6,864 bases of DNA from Microcaldota archaeon (GTDB taxonomy: Archaea > Micrarchaeota > Micrarchaeia > Anstonellales > J096), in the NCBI GenBank assembly GCA_015520875.1, contig WAPD01000060.1, forward strand, positions 1 to 6,864, given 5' to 3'. Below, piece after piece: positions 1-5,607 of this stretch (positions are counted from its first letter, which is position 1; the number at the start of each line of letters is the position of its first letter). A program made the position numbers and the translations under genes. The notes under the pieces are model-generated. The model searched no databases. It worked only from the letters and a program-made list of their open reading frames with translations, and was not told the DNA's origin.

Positions 1-13
1 CATATATTATTTA

Positions 14-43
14 GTTTCAACCCCTTAAAGGTCTTATTCTAAC
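14..43 (-). CRISPR. Single CRISPR repeat, leader-proximal end of an array leaving the window
   Basis: This is a 30-bp element reading GTTTCAACCCC...TCTTATTCTAAC on the plus strand. Read on the minus strand it starts GTTAGAATAAG and ends GGGGTTGAAAC. That is the layout of archaeal type I repeats, whose last 8 nt (ATTGAAA plus C or G) form the 5' handle of the crRNA. From memory it resembles the Methanothermobacter repeat, sharing a TTTCAA..CCC start, a GGTCT.ATT core and a TAAC end. Positions 1-13 would then be the beginning of the first spacer. No second copy lies in the window, so periodicity cannot be shown. No repeat occurs to the right, so 44 onwards is the leader side. No cas genes are visible. 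The call rests on motif resemblance alone; a solitary repeat remains possible. Confidence 0.66.
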
Positions 44-74
44 CCGGTGGGAGGTTGGTCGTCTTGGAGGGGGT

Positions 75-110
75 TTTGGAGTTTAAGAGGACGAACGGAA
101 AAACTCCAAA
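75..110 (-). other. Perfect 10-bp hairpin in the repeat-proximal leader
   Basis: TTTGGAGTTT at 75-84 is the exact reverse complement of AAACTCCAAA at 101-110, with 16 nt between them. On the minus strand it could form in the leader transcript, starting about 30 nt before the first CRISPR repeat. No U-tract follows it in the inferred direction of transcription, so it is not an obvious terminator. It could instead be a palindromic binding site in DNA. The stem is seen directly; its function is unknown. Confidence 0.5.
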
Positions 111-172
111 CATCGGAGGAATATTGTTATTTTTAATGGTATAATATGGTGTGTTTTTGGTAGTTTTTGGGA
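83..172. repeat. Diverged tandem repeat unit, copy next to the CRISPR repeat
   Basis: This is one of two copies of a unit in the leader region. Plus-strand landmarks in order are TTAAG, an ACGA block, AAACTCCAAACATC (101-114, identical to 190-203), a short AT-rich middle with ATATGG (144-149), and TTGGTAGTTTTTGG (157-170). The partner copy at 176-250 has the same landmarks in the same order. The arms are well conserved and the middle is diverged in sequence and length. This suggests an old duplication whose ends are kept by selection, possibly as protein-binding sites. Confidence 0.6.
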
Positions 173-175
173 AAA

Positions 176-250
176 TTAAGACGACCAAGAAACTCCAAAC
201 ATCAAAATTTTTCGTCCTCTATATGGGATTTTTATTGGTAGTGTTTGGAG
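176..250. repeat. Diverged tandem repeat unit, nurA-proximal copy
   Basis: This is the second copy of the leader unit. Its landmarks are TTAAGACGACC (176-186), AAACTCCAAACATC (190-203), ATATGGG (221-227) and TTGGTAGTGTTTGG (235-248). Copies are offset by 89 bp at the first arm and 78 bp at the second, so the middle has gained or lost about 11 bp. It also carries TTCGTCCTCT (211-220), the exact reverse complement of 86-95 in the other copy. Confidence 0.6.
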
Positions 251-318
251 TCCCACCAATTCACACTCACTACTATCCCAACCGGGATATGTTTTTGTTA
301 AAGTTATTTGGGTTCAAA

Positions 319-329
319 GGTTTAAATAG
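319..329 (-). promoter_or_regulatory. Candidate TATA box for the CRISPR transcript
   Basis: On the minus strand the sequence is CTATTTAAACC, preceded by purine-rich GAAAA that could act as a BRE. It overlaps the stop codon of the nurA-like gene. A TTTAAA core matches the other promoter candidates in the window. Initiation would be expected near position 298, giving a leader transcript of about 255 nt before the first repeat. A closer alternative is the minus-strand ATTAAAAATAAC at 126-137. Sequence does not decide between them. Confidence 0.3.
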
Positions 330-954
330 TTTTCTCCGAGTTTTTCTCAATAGGAGGCCTAAACAACCTATGATGATGTGAAAACAAATCGATCTCTCTT
401 GGATCGATATCCATTCTCCTTATTCTTGATAACCTATCGGCCTCATATAAAACAGATGGATATCCTGTGATAGGGGGTAAATAAGAAAGAATTTCCAAAC
501 TATTTTCTAAAAACGTCTCCATCCTATAAACAGGACCCTTAAACCTATAATAAACAACCTTCTTATTTTCTGATTCCTCTTCTTTAAATTCATAAGTTCC
601 AAGATTAGTTCTCTGAGGAGATTTCACAACCCAATAAAAAGCTCCTTTTAAATCCAAAAAAGGTTTTCTTAAATCTCCATCCATAAAAACAACATCAGCC
701 TTTCTAACAGCTTCCAATCCCAGAGCTTTTTCCAATACGATCCTTTCCATATCTGCATCCTTCATTTTAACCTTCTTTAACTCAATCTTATAGTCCCATT
801 TAATTACTCTCCCATTTTCATAATAGAGCCATACTATAGCTCCTTTTAAAGGCACCAAAGCATCTAACATTTCAACAGGTAAATACCCAACATCAACTCC
901 TGCCATCACACCATTAAAATCCCTAAGCGTTATCACATATTCCCTTCCCATCAT
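322..954 (-). CDS. nurA: Short NurA-like nuclease
   Basis: The 210-aa product looks like a NurA-domain nuclease. NurA proteins are Mn-dependent 5'-3' exonucleases that work with the HerA helicase to resect DNA ends for recombinational repair. The order of motifs fits: AGVDVGY near residue 18 supplies the first acidic residue (D21). A helix with E70/E75 leads into VVFMDGDL (88-95, D92). WVVKSPQR (108-115) matches the lysine-containing strand motif, and GYPSVLYEADRLSRI (164-178) matches the conserved C-terminal YP...EADR block. Known archaeal NurAs are about 330-450 aa, so this is a minimal version lacking insertions. The start is one of two adjacent ATGs (954 or 951), and a TTTAAA box about 23 nt upstream points to a nearly leaderless message. 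HerA, Mre11 and Rad50 are not in the window. It is co-directional with the inferred CRISPR array, which may be coincidence. The fold assignment is fairly sure; activity is not shown. Confidence 0.68.
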   Translation of the reverse strand: MMGREYVITLRDFNGVMAGVDVGYLPVEMLDALVPLKGAIVWLYYENGRVIKWDYKIELKKVKMKDADMERIVLEKALGLEAVRKADVVFMDGDLRKPFLDLKGAFYWVVKSPQRTNLGTYEFKEEESENKKVVYYRFKGPVYRMETFLENSLEILSYLPPITGYPSVLYEADRLSRIRRMDIDPREIDLFSHHHRLFRPPIEKNSEKTI

Positions 955-956
955 TT

Positions 957-964
957 ATTTAAAT
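957..964 (+). promoter_or_regulatory. TATA-like box of the leuS-dphB operon
   Basis: ATTTAAAT is centred about 25-26 nt before the leuS ATG, the archaeal spacing expected if transcription starts at the start codon. No Shine-Dalgarno motif lies upstream of leuS, which agrees with a leaderless message. It shares the 31-bp gap with the opposed nurA box. Confidence 0.5.
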
Positions 965-972
965 GGTTTTTG

Positions 973-980
973 GTTTAAAC
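973..980 (-). promoter_or_regulatory. TATA-like box of the nurA-like gene
   Basis: The palindrome GTTTAAAC is centred about 23 nt before the nurA start on the minus strand. The 31-bp gap to leuS leaves no room for a long 5' leader, so the transcript is probably leaderless or almost so. No Shine-Dalgarno motif is seen. Confidence 0.45.
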
Positions 981-985
981 AAAAC

Positions 986-3601
986 ATGGACTTAAAAAAA
1001 GAGGAGCTTTTACTAAAAATCTGGGAAGAAGAAAAAAGGCATATTTCAGATCCCAACAACAAACCTAAATATTTTATAACAGCCGCATTCCCATATCCAA
1101 ACAGCCCACAGCACATAGGACATGCAAGAACATATACCTTAACAGACATATATGCTAGATTTTACCGCTTATTAGGATATAATGTTTTATTCCCTATGGG
1201 TTTCCATGTTACAGGAACCCCCATAGTTACAATGGCAGAAAAGATAAAAGAAAAAGACGAATCCCTCTTAAAAGTATTTGAAAACATTTATGGAATTCCA
1301 AAAGAGGTTTATGAAAAACTAACAGACCCATTTGACCTAGTAATGTTTTTCTCCAAAGAGATAGAAGAAGGAATGAAACGTATGGGCTATTCTATAGATT
1401 GGAGAAGAAAATTTTACACTTCAGACCCACATTTCCAAAGATTCATAGAATGGCAATTCCAAAAGCTCTATAAGAAGGGTTTAATCGTAAAGGGAACCCA
1501 TCCTGTGGCTTTTAGCCTTAAATTAAATTCCTCTGTTGGAGCTCATGATACCAAAGGTGATATAGACCCTGAAATAACAGAGTATACTGGTGTCCTTTTT
1601 GAAACCCCAATAGGATATTTGGTAACAGCAACCCTAAGGCCTGAAACCCTTTATGGAATAACAAATATTTGGATAAGAAAGGATGAAACATATAAAGTAA
1701 TTGAATATCAAGGAAAAAAATTGATCGTTGGAAATTGGGATATTTTGAAACACCAATTACCTGGAGCTAAAGAAGTGGGCCAAATCTCAGGAGAAGAATT
1801 ATTGAAATTAGAGGCAGAGGTTCCAATAACAGGAAAAAGGGTTCCGATATATCATGGAGATTTCGTAGACCCAAAAGAAGGAACAGGCATTGTAATGAGC
1901 GTTCCAGGGCATTCTCTCTGGGACTATTATGAATATTCTAAAATATCAAAGGAACCTTATCCTGTTATAATTAAGATAGAGGACAAAGAAAGCAAGGCAG
2001 AAGATTATTTCAAATCCCATGGAGCAGACCCTAAAAAGCTCCAAGAACTAAACGAAGAATTTTACCATTTAGAATTTACAAAAGGTTTCCACGTTCCATT
2101 GAATGCACCTGTAAAAGAGGCAAGGGAGCTTGTTAAAGAAAAGCTAAAAGAAAAGGATTCCTTTATCACCTTATATAAAATCTCAAACGGCCCCGTATAT
2201 TCAAGAGCAGGAGATGAAGTCATCGTAAAAGTAATAGAAAATCAATGGTTCATCGATTATGGAAACCCAGAATGGAAAAAGAAGGCAAAGGAGCTATTAA
2301 AGCAAATGAAGATAATACCAGAAGAAATGCGTTCCAGGTTTGAGAATACAATAGATTGGTTAAAGAAAAAGGCAGCAACAAGAACTCGTGGTCTTGGAAC
2401 AAAGTTTCCATTCGATAAATCCCAAATAATAGAGTCCCTAAGCGATTCCACAGTTTATATGGCATTCTATACATTTGCCCATAAAATCACTTCATATAAC
2501 CCAGAGCAATTAACAGAAGAATTCTTTGATTATATTTTCTATGGTACAGGAGAGCCAATAGATGATTTGCACAAAGAATTAAGGCAAATGTTTGATTACT
2601 ATTATGGATTGGATGCAAGACACAGCGGTGTTGACCTTGTTACTAACCATTTAACATTCTTCATTTTCAACCATGCAGTTTTATTCCCACATAAACCACC
2701 TAAAGCAATAGTTGTAAACGGTTCTGTTTTGATGGAAGGAAAGAAGATGAGCAAATCCCTTGGAAACATTATTCCATTGAAAAAAGCTATTCAACAATAC
2801 ACAGCAGATGTTCTAAGGTTAACAGTAGCAGCTTCTACAGAAATAATAATGGATGCTAATTTTTCAGAAAGCACAGCAAAAGGTGTTAAAGAAAGACTAG
2901 AATTCTATGAAAAGGCATTCTTAAATTCAGAAGATGGAGAAAAAGATGATTTAGATGAATGGTTGGAAAAGAAGGTTCAGCATTATGCAACCTTAGCCTA
3001 TGACCATTACAGAAACTATGAAATAAGAAAAGTAACAAATTTACTATTCTATGAGTTATACAAAGATTTGCAGTGGTACATGCAAAGAACAAACAAAAGA
3101 AACTTCAAAAACATAGCAAAGATATGGGCAACCTATTTAGCTCCAATAGTACCATTTACAACCGATTACATTTACAGAGAGTTATTCAACGAAAGCGTAT
3201 TTGACCAAACATTACCTGTATTTACACAAGCAACATTCCACCATGAAGAGGAATTTTTAAGAGATTTAATAGAAGATATAAAGCAATTGCTTAGATTTAA
3301 GAAAGGAAAAAAGCTCTACATCGGAATAGCAAAACCTTGGAAATTCGATGTTTATAAAAGATTGGAAAAAAGAGACCCTATAAAAACTATAATAGAAGAG
3401 GAACCAAGAGCAAAAGAATTAATCAAAAAATTAAAGAACAAAGCATATACCTTAACATTCCCATATGAAAGGGAATCATTGATTAGATATTTGGAAAGAC
3501 ACAAGGCGTTTATAGAAAAAGAACTGGGACTAAAAGTAGAAATCGGAGAAGAAAAAGAGAAATATGCATTGCCAGATAAACCTGAATTGTTGATAGAATG
3601 A
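986..3601 (+). CDS. leuS: Leucyl-tRNA synthetase, archaeal type
   Basis: This 871-aa cytosolic class Ia synthetase charges tRNA-Leu with leucine. The Rossmann catalytic core begins with FPYPNSPQHIGHART, HIGH being residues 43-46, and is closed by KMSKS at 587-591 in the block GKKMSKSLGN. The inserted CP1 editing domain carries TLRPET at 216-221 and GTGIVMSVPGH near 299-309, followed by D313, which matches the universally conserved aspartate of the editing pocket. Proofreading of mischarged tRNA therefore looks intact. WFIDYGNPEW and ESLSDSTVYMAFYT are typical archaeal LeuRS blocks. A helical anticodon domain follows from about residue 640. The C-terminal domain ends in ALPDKPELLIE, matching the archaeal family terminus, so the gene is complete although roughly 90 residues shorter than Pyrococcus LeuRS. 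It is the first gene of an operon; its TGA overlaps the dphB ATG by 4 nt. The function is near certain. Confidence 0.97.
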   Translation: MDLKKEELLLKIWEEEKRHISDPNNKPKYFITAAFPYPNSPQHIGHARTYTLTDIYARFYRLLGYNVLFPMGFHVTGTPIVTMAEKIKEKDESLLKVFENIYGIPKEVYEKLTDPFDLVMFFSKEIEEGMKRMGYSIDWRRKFYTSDPHFQRFIEWQFQKLYKKGLIVKGTHPVAFSLKLNSSVGAHDTKGDIDPEITEYTGVLFETPIGYLVTATLRPETLYGITNIWIRKDETYKVIEYQGKKLIVGNWDILKHQLPGAKEVGQISGEELLKLEAEVPITGKRVPIYHGDFVDPKEGTGIVMSVPGHSLWDYYEYSKISKEPYPVIIKIEDKESKAEDYFKSHGADPKKLQELNEEFYHLEFTKGFHVPLNAPVKEARELVKEKLKEKDSFITLYKISNGPVYSRAGDEVIVKVIENQWFIDYGNPEWKKKAKELLKQMKIIPEEMRSRFENTIDWLKKKAATRTRGLGTKFPFDKSQIIESLSDSTVYMAFYTFAHKITSYNPEQLTEEFFDYIFYGTGEPIDDLHKELRQMFDYYYGLDARHSGVDLVTNHLTFFIFNHAVLFPHKPPKAIVVNGSVLMEGKKMSKSLGNIIPLKKAIQQYTADVLRLTVAASTEIIMDANFSESTAKGVKERLEFYEKAFLNSEDGEKDDLDEWLEKKVQHYATLAYDHYRNYEIRKVTNLLFYELYKDLQWYMQRTNKRNFKNIAKIWATYLAPIVPFTTDYIYRELFNESVFDQTLPVFTQATFHHEEEFLRDLIEDIKQLLRFKKGKKLYIGIAKPWKFDVYKRLEKRDPIKTIIEEEPRAKELIKKLKNKAYTLTFPYERESLIRYLERHKAFIEKELGLKVEIGEEKEKYALPDKPELLIE

Positions 3602-4251
3602 TTTTTTTGGTTGGGCTGGGTTTGTATTTTACCCTGCCCGAAAATATTATCAAAGAATTGGAAAATTTTGACATTGTGGTTATAGACGGCTACACAACAA
3701 CATTACCAAAAATAGAGTTCCCATGGCCCATTGTGGACAGGAAGTTTTTAGAAGAAGATATCTGGAAACTTCTAGATAAAGATGTGGCCATATTGGTTGC
3801 AGGGGACCCTATGTTTGCAACCACGCATTCCGCTATATACTTTGAGGCTTTAAAAAGGGGAATAGAAGCCAAAGTATTCCATAATTCCTCCATTATTAAC
3901 ACAGTTTCTAGGACAGGTTTAAGTCCTTACAAATTTGGTCAGGTGGTTAGTGTTATAAAATGGAGCGAAAACTATAGACCCACATCTTATTTAGAGCAAA
4001 TAGAAAAAAACAAATCTTTAGGATTGCACACATTAGTTTTACCAGACCCTCAATTCAAAGATTTCAATGAATTCTTAAAGCAAATGCCCTCTGATATGGA
4101 ACTCATAACATTATATCACATGGGCTATAAGGATGAGGCAATTTATTTTGATAAAAGAAATGTGAAACATCCATTTGCTGTAGTTGTTCCAGGTTCTATA
4201 TCCCATTACGAAAAAGAATATCTAGAGATAGTAAAAAACCATTACAAATAA
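3598..4251 (+). CDS. dphB: Diphthine synthase
   Basis: The enzyme is an S-adenosylmethionine-dependent methyltransferase (Dph5/DphB family) that methylates the modified histidine of elongation factor 2 during diphthamide synthesis. The N-terminal MIFLVGLGLY is the family's first strand and glycine loop, followed by GYTTTL at 31-36. GDPMFATTH (69-77) is the cofactor-site signature, and HNSSIINTVSRTGLSPYKFGQ, starting at residue 95, is the strongest diagnostic block. PGSISHYEKEYLE at 198-210 matches the conserved C-terminal motif. At 217 aa it is about 40-50 residues shorter than typical archaeal homologues. The loss lies mainly in the second half, between the YKFG block and the PG..H..E motif. 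Translation is probably coupled to leuS through the ATGA overlap. Its last 30 bp are shared with the membrane-protein gene on the opposite strand. Identification is confident; the other diphthamide genes are outside the window. Confidence 0.93.
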   Translation: MIFLVGLGLYFTLPENIIKELENFDIVVIDGYTTTLPKIEFPWPIVDRKFLEEDIWKLLDKDVAILVAGDPMFATTHSAIYFEALKRGIEAKVFHNSSIINTVSRTGLSPYKFGQVVSVIKWSENYRPTSYLEQIEKNKSLGLHTLVLPDPQFKDFNEFLKQMPSDMELITLYHMGYKDEAIYFDKRNVKHPFAVVVPGSISHYEKEYLEIVKNHYK

Positions 4252-4659
4252 CCTTGGAATAAAACGTTTTTCCAAAGCAAACACAAAGAATAGAAAGATT
4301 GCTTTTACCCACATTAGAACAAATTCAAAATTCCAATAATTGTACCATGAAACAACTCCATAATAATGCCCTAATAAAAGGCCAAGTCCAATAAGCCCTC
4401 TTAAAGGCTTTAGCTTAATAAACAACCAAAGCCAGAAATAAGTCCATAAAAAGCTTCCGATAATAAGCCCAAATGGAAACATTAAAAAAGGCCTCACAAT
4501 AGGGTTGCCTTCCAGGTAAGGTTTCCCTTGAGCAATTTCATAGGTTATCAAAAGGTCCCCAATTCCAAATACAAGAAATCCCAACAAAAGCCAATTTAAA
4601 GGAACCTCTTTTTCAAGCATTAAAAAAGCTATCAAAGGTCCTAAAATAACTTCTTTCAT
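4222..4659 (-). CDS. Small multipass membrane protein, DUF5658-like
   Basis: The 145-aa protein is strongly hydrophobic, with about four membrane segments near residues 22-40, 57-82, 87-105 and 111-129. A weaker hydrophobic stretch lies at the N terminus (4-14). Conserved-looking polar positions lie at membrane edges: GDLLITY (34-40, D35 and T39), EGNPIVRPF (50-58), and H98 followed by N107. The pattern D..T, then E.NP, then a histidine in a later helix resembles small archaeal DUF5658-type membrane proteins, whose function is unknown. This assignment is from memory and tentative. Start is by ATGA overlap with the RNase HII stop, so it is probably translated by coupling as the last gene of the PRC-barrel/rnhB operon. 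Its 3' end overlaps the end of dphB on the other strand by 30 bp. No catalytic function can be read from the sequence. Confidence 0.8.
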   Translation of the reverse strand: MKEVILGPLIAFLMLEKEVPLNWLLLGFLVFGIGDLLITYEIAQGKPYLEGNPIVRPFLMFPFGLIIGSFLWTYFWLWLFIKLKPLRGLIGLGLLLGHYYGVVSWYNYWNFEFVLMWVKAIFLFFVFALEKRFIPRLFVMVFYYL

Positions 4660-5231
4660 AAAGTATGCTGTTTCACATTATTTAATTCTTTTAATGTGCT
4701 CCATTTTTTCCTCACATATGGATAAATCTTTCCAAAGTTTTCCTTTACAAAGGACCTTGTTATGGGATCCGATGGATACCCACTTCCAAAATAACCAATT
4801 TTATGAGCTATTTTTTCTATTTCCCTATCTCGTTCCACTTTAGCAATAATAGAAGCTGCTGCAACAATGCTGTGTTTTTCATCTGCTTTAAATTCTGCTA
4901 TCACTTCTCCTGGCAAGAGAGAAGAAAGCTTTTTGGGATCCATAAAAGCATCTATGTATGCTTTGTCAAAGGAATGGGAAGAAAGAATTGCTTTTACATG
5001 TTCCAATTCCAGGGAATTAATGTTATTGGCATCTATTTGAGATGGGGCCAATTTAACAACGATTACTTTGGCTTTTTCCTTTATTTTAGAATAAAGCTCT
5101 TCCCTTTGAGACTTTGTCAATTGCTTAGAATCTTTTACAACAAAATCTAGGGGCTTAGAAGAAAAAACAAAAGCAATAACCAAAGGCCCTACTAAAGAAC
5201 CTCTACCGGCTTCATCTATTCCAACAATCAC
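4656..5231 (-). CDS. rnhB: Ribonuclease HII
   Basis: RNase HII cuts the RNA strand of RNA:DNA hybrids, removing primers, R-loops and single ribonucleotides misincorporated in DNA. All catalytic carboxylates are visible: D6 and E7 in GIDEAGRGSLVGP, D94 in YIDAF and D135 in KVERD. Other family blocks are DSKQLT (34-39), HSIVAAASIIAKVERD (120-135), GSGYPSDP (149-156) and RKKWST near 174-179. Its 191 aa are near the lower end of the archaeal range. The start is GTG at 5231, which overlaps the PRC-barrel stop as GTGA and places the first catalytic aspartate at residue 6, as usual. A weak SD-like GAGG lies about 12 nt upstream. It is the middle gene of a three-gene operon. Function is near certain. 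Confidence 0.96.
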   Translation of the reverse strand: MIVGIDEAGRGSLVGPLVIAFVFSSKPLDFVVKDSKQLTKSQREELYSKIKEKAKVIVVKLAPSQIDANNINSLELEHVKAILSSHSFDKAYIDAFMDPKKLSSLLPGEVIAEFKADEKHSIVAAASIIAKVERDREIEKIAHKIGYFGSGYPSDPITRSFVKENFGKIYPYVRKKWSTLKELNNVKQHTL

Positions 5232-5491
5232 TGTGTGAGCAACATCCTCTTATCCACAATGATATAATCGCTCACTGCCAATACGCTGTCAAAAGGCACA
5301 TAAGCATATCCTTCTTCATTCAAGTTTAATTTATCCTTAAAGTCTAAAGATTCATTAGGTTCTACTATCAAGAATTCCAATTTTCCTGTCTTTTCATTTA
5401 TGGTGATATCTATCAGTTTCCCTAAGTCATCACCATCAGTAGTAACTATCTTTTTTCCAGGAAGTTGTCTAGCAATTACAATCTTTGCCAT
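5228..5491 (-). CDS. Small PRC-barrel domain protein, possibly CdpB-like
   Basis: The 87-aa protein is a stand-alone PRC-barrel, a small beta-barrel that usually binds other proteins. The profile ARQLPGKKIVTTDGDDLG, then a strand pair around INEKTGKLEFLIVEP (31-45), then YAYVPFDSVLAVSDYIIVD (62-80) is typical of the short archaeal PRC-barrels. That group includes CdpB1 and CdpB2, which act with SepF and FtsZ in haloarchaeal division. The link to division is an inference from family resemblance; SepF and FtsZ are not in the window. There is no signal peptide or membrane segment, so it is cytosolic. It leads the operon with rnhB and the membrane protein and has the clearest Shine-Dalgarno in the window, AGGTGA 7 nt before the ATG. 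The fold is confident and the role open. Confidence 0.85.
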   Translation of the reverse strand: MAKIVIARQLPGKKIVTTDGDDLGKLIDITINEKTGKLEFLIVEPNESLDFKDKLNLNEEGYAYVPFDSVLAVSDYIIVDKRMLLTQ

Positions 5492-5498
5492 CTTTCAT

Positions 5499-5504
5499 TC
5501 ACCT
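5499..5504 (-). promoter_or_regulatory. Shine-Dalgarno of the PRC-barrel gene
   Basis: AGGTGA on the minus strand, 7 nt before the ATG at 5491, is complementary to the 16S rRNA 3' end (UCACCU). It confirms this start. It contrasts with leuS, the nurA-like gene and the surface-protein gene, which lack such a site. Confidence 0.65.
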
Positions 5505-5524
5505 AATTGTTAATTGTGGTGTTG

Positions 5525-5536
5525 TTTTTTTAAAGC
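5525..5536 (-). promoter_or_regulatory. TATA-like box of the PRC-barrel/rnhB operon
   Basis: On the minus strand the sequence is GCTTTAAAAAAA. Its TTTAAA core is centred near 5531, so initiation is expected near 5505. That would give a 5' leader of about 14 nt, just long enough to include the AGGTGA ribosome-binding site. Confidence 0.4.
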
Positions 5537-5607
5537 TTCTCCTTTTACCCCTGTTAAAATCCATACATATATTTTTTATGAAATTATAAGAGAGTCCAAA
5601 AAGAATG

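Larger units (their letters stand above)
44..321 (-). promoter_or_regulatory. Putative CRISPR leader, gene-free and rich in repeats
   Basis: This 278-bp stretch lies between the CRISPR repeat and the stop codon of the nurA-like gene and holds no convincing gene. The one open frame (151-381, plus, GTG start) encodes a low-complexity F/L/V/K-rich peptide, runs into nurA on the other strand and looks spurious. The stretch lies upstream of the first repeat in the inferred direction of transcription, where an archaeal leader drives the array and guides spacer insertion. It contains two diverged copies of a 75-90-bp unit, repeated GTTTGGAG / CTCCAAAC motifs in both orientations, and long complementary segments. 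Its role as leader is inferred from position and repeat orientation. Confidence 0.55.

Noticed and set aside
308..320. TTGGGTTCAAAGG resembling a tRNA T-loop
   Set aside because: The flanks do not pair as a T stem and no D arm, anticodon arm or acceptor stem can be built around it.
370..377. ATGATGAT resembling a C box of a C/D guide RNA
   Set aside because: It is the reverse of the histidine codons (HHH) near the C terminus of the nurA-like gene, and no D box lies at a suitable distance.
151..381. 76-codon plus-strand reading frame in the leader region
   Set aside because: It starts at GTG without an SD, has low-complexity F/L/V/K-rich composition, crosses the leader repeats and enters the nurA-like gene on the opposite strand, so it is treated as chance.
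955..1149. 64-codon minus-strand frame opposite the start of leuS
   Set aside because: It is a shadow of the conserved LeuRS HIGH region and would occupy both promoters in the 31-bp gap.
4254..4275. TTGGAA/TTCCAA inverted repeat with a T-run as a dphB terminator
   Set aside because: The stem is only 6 bp with an awkward loop and lies inside the coding region of the membrane protein; archaeal termination does not need a hairpin, so it is not listed as a feature.
4803..5150. 115-codon plus-strand frame opposite rnhB
   Set aside because: RNase HII on the minus strand has all its catalytic motifs here; the plus frame is F/C/Y-rich and has no promoter or SD.
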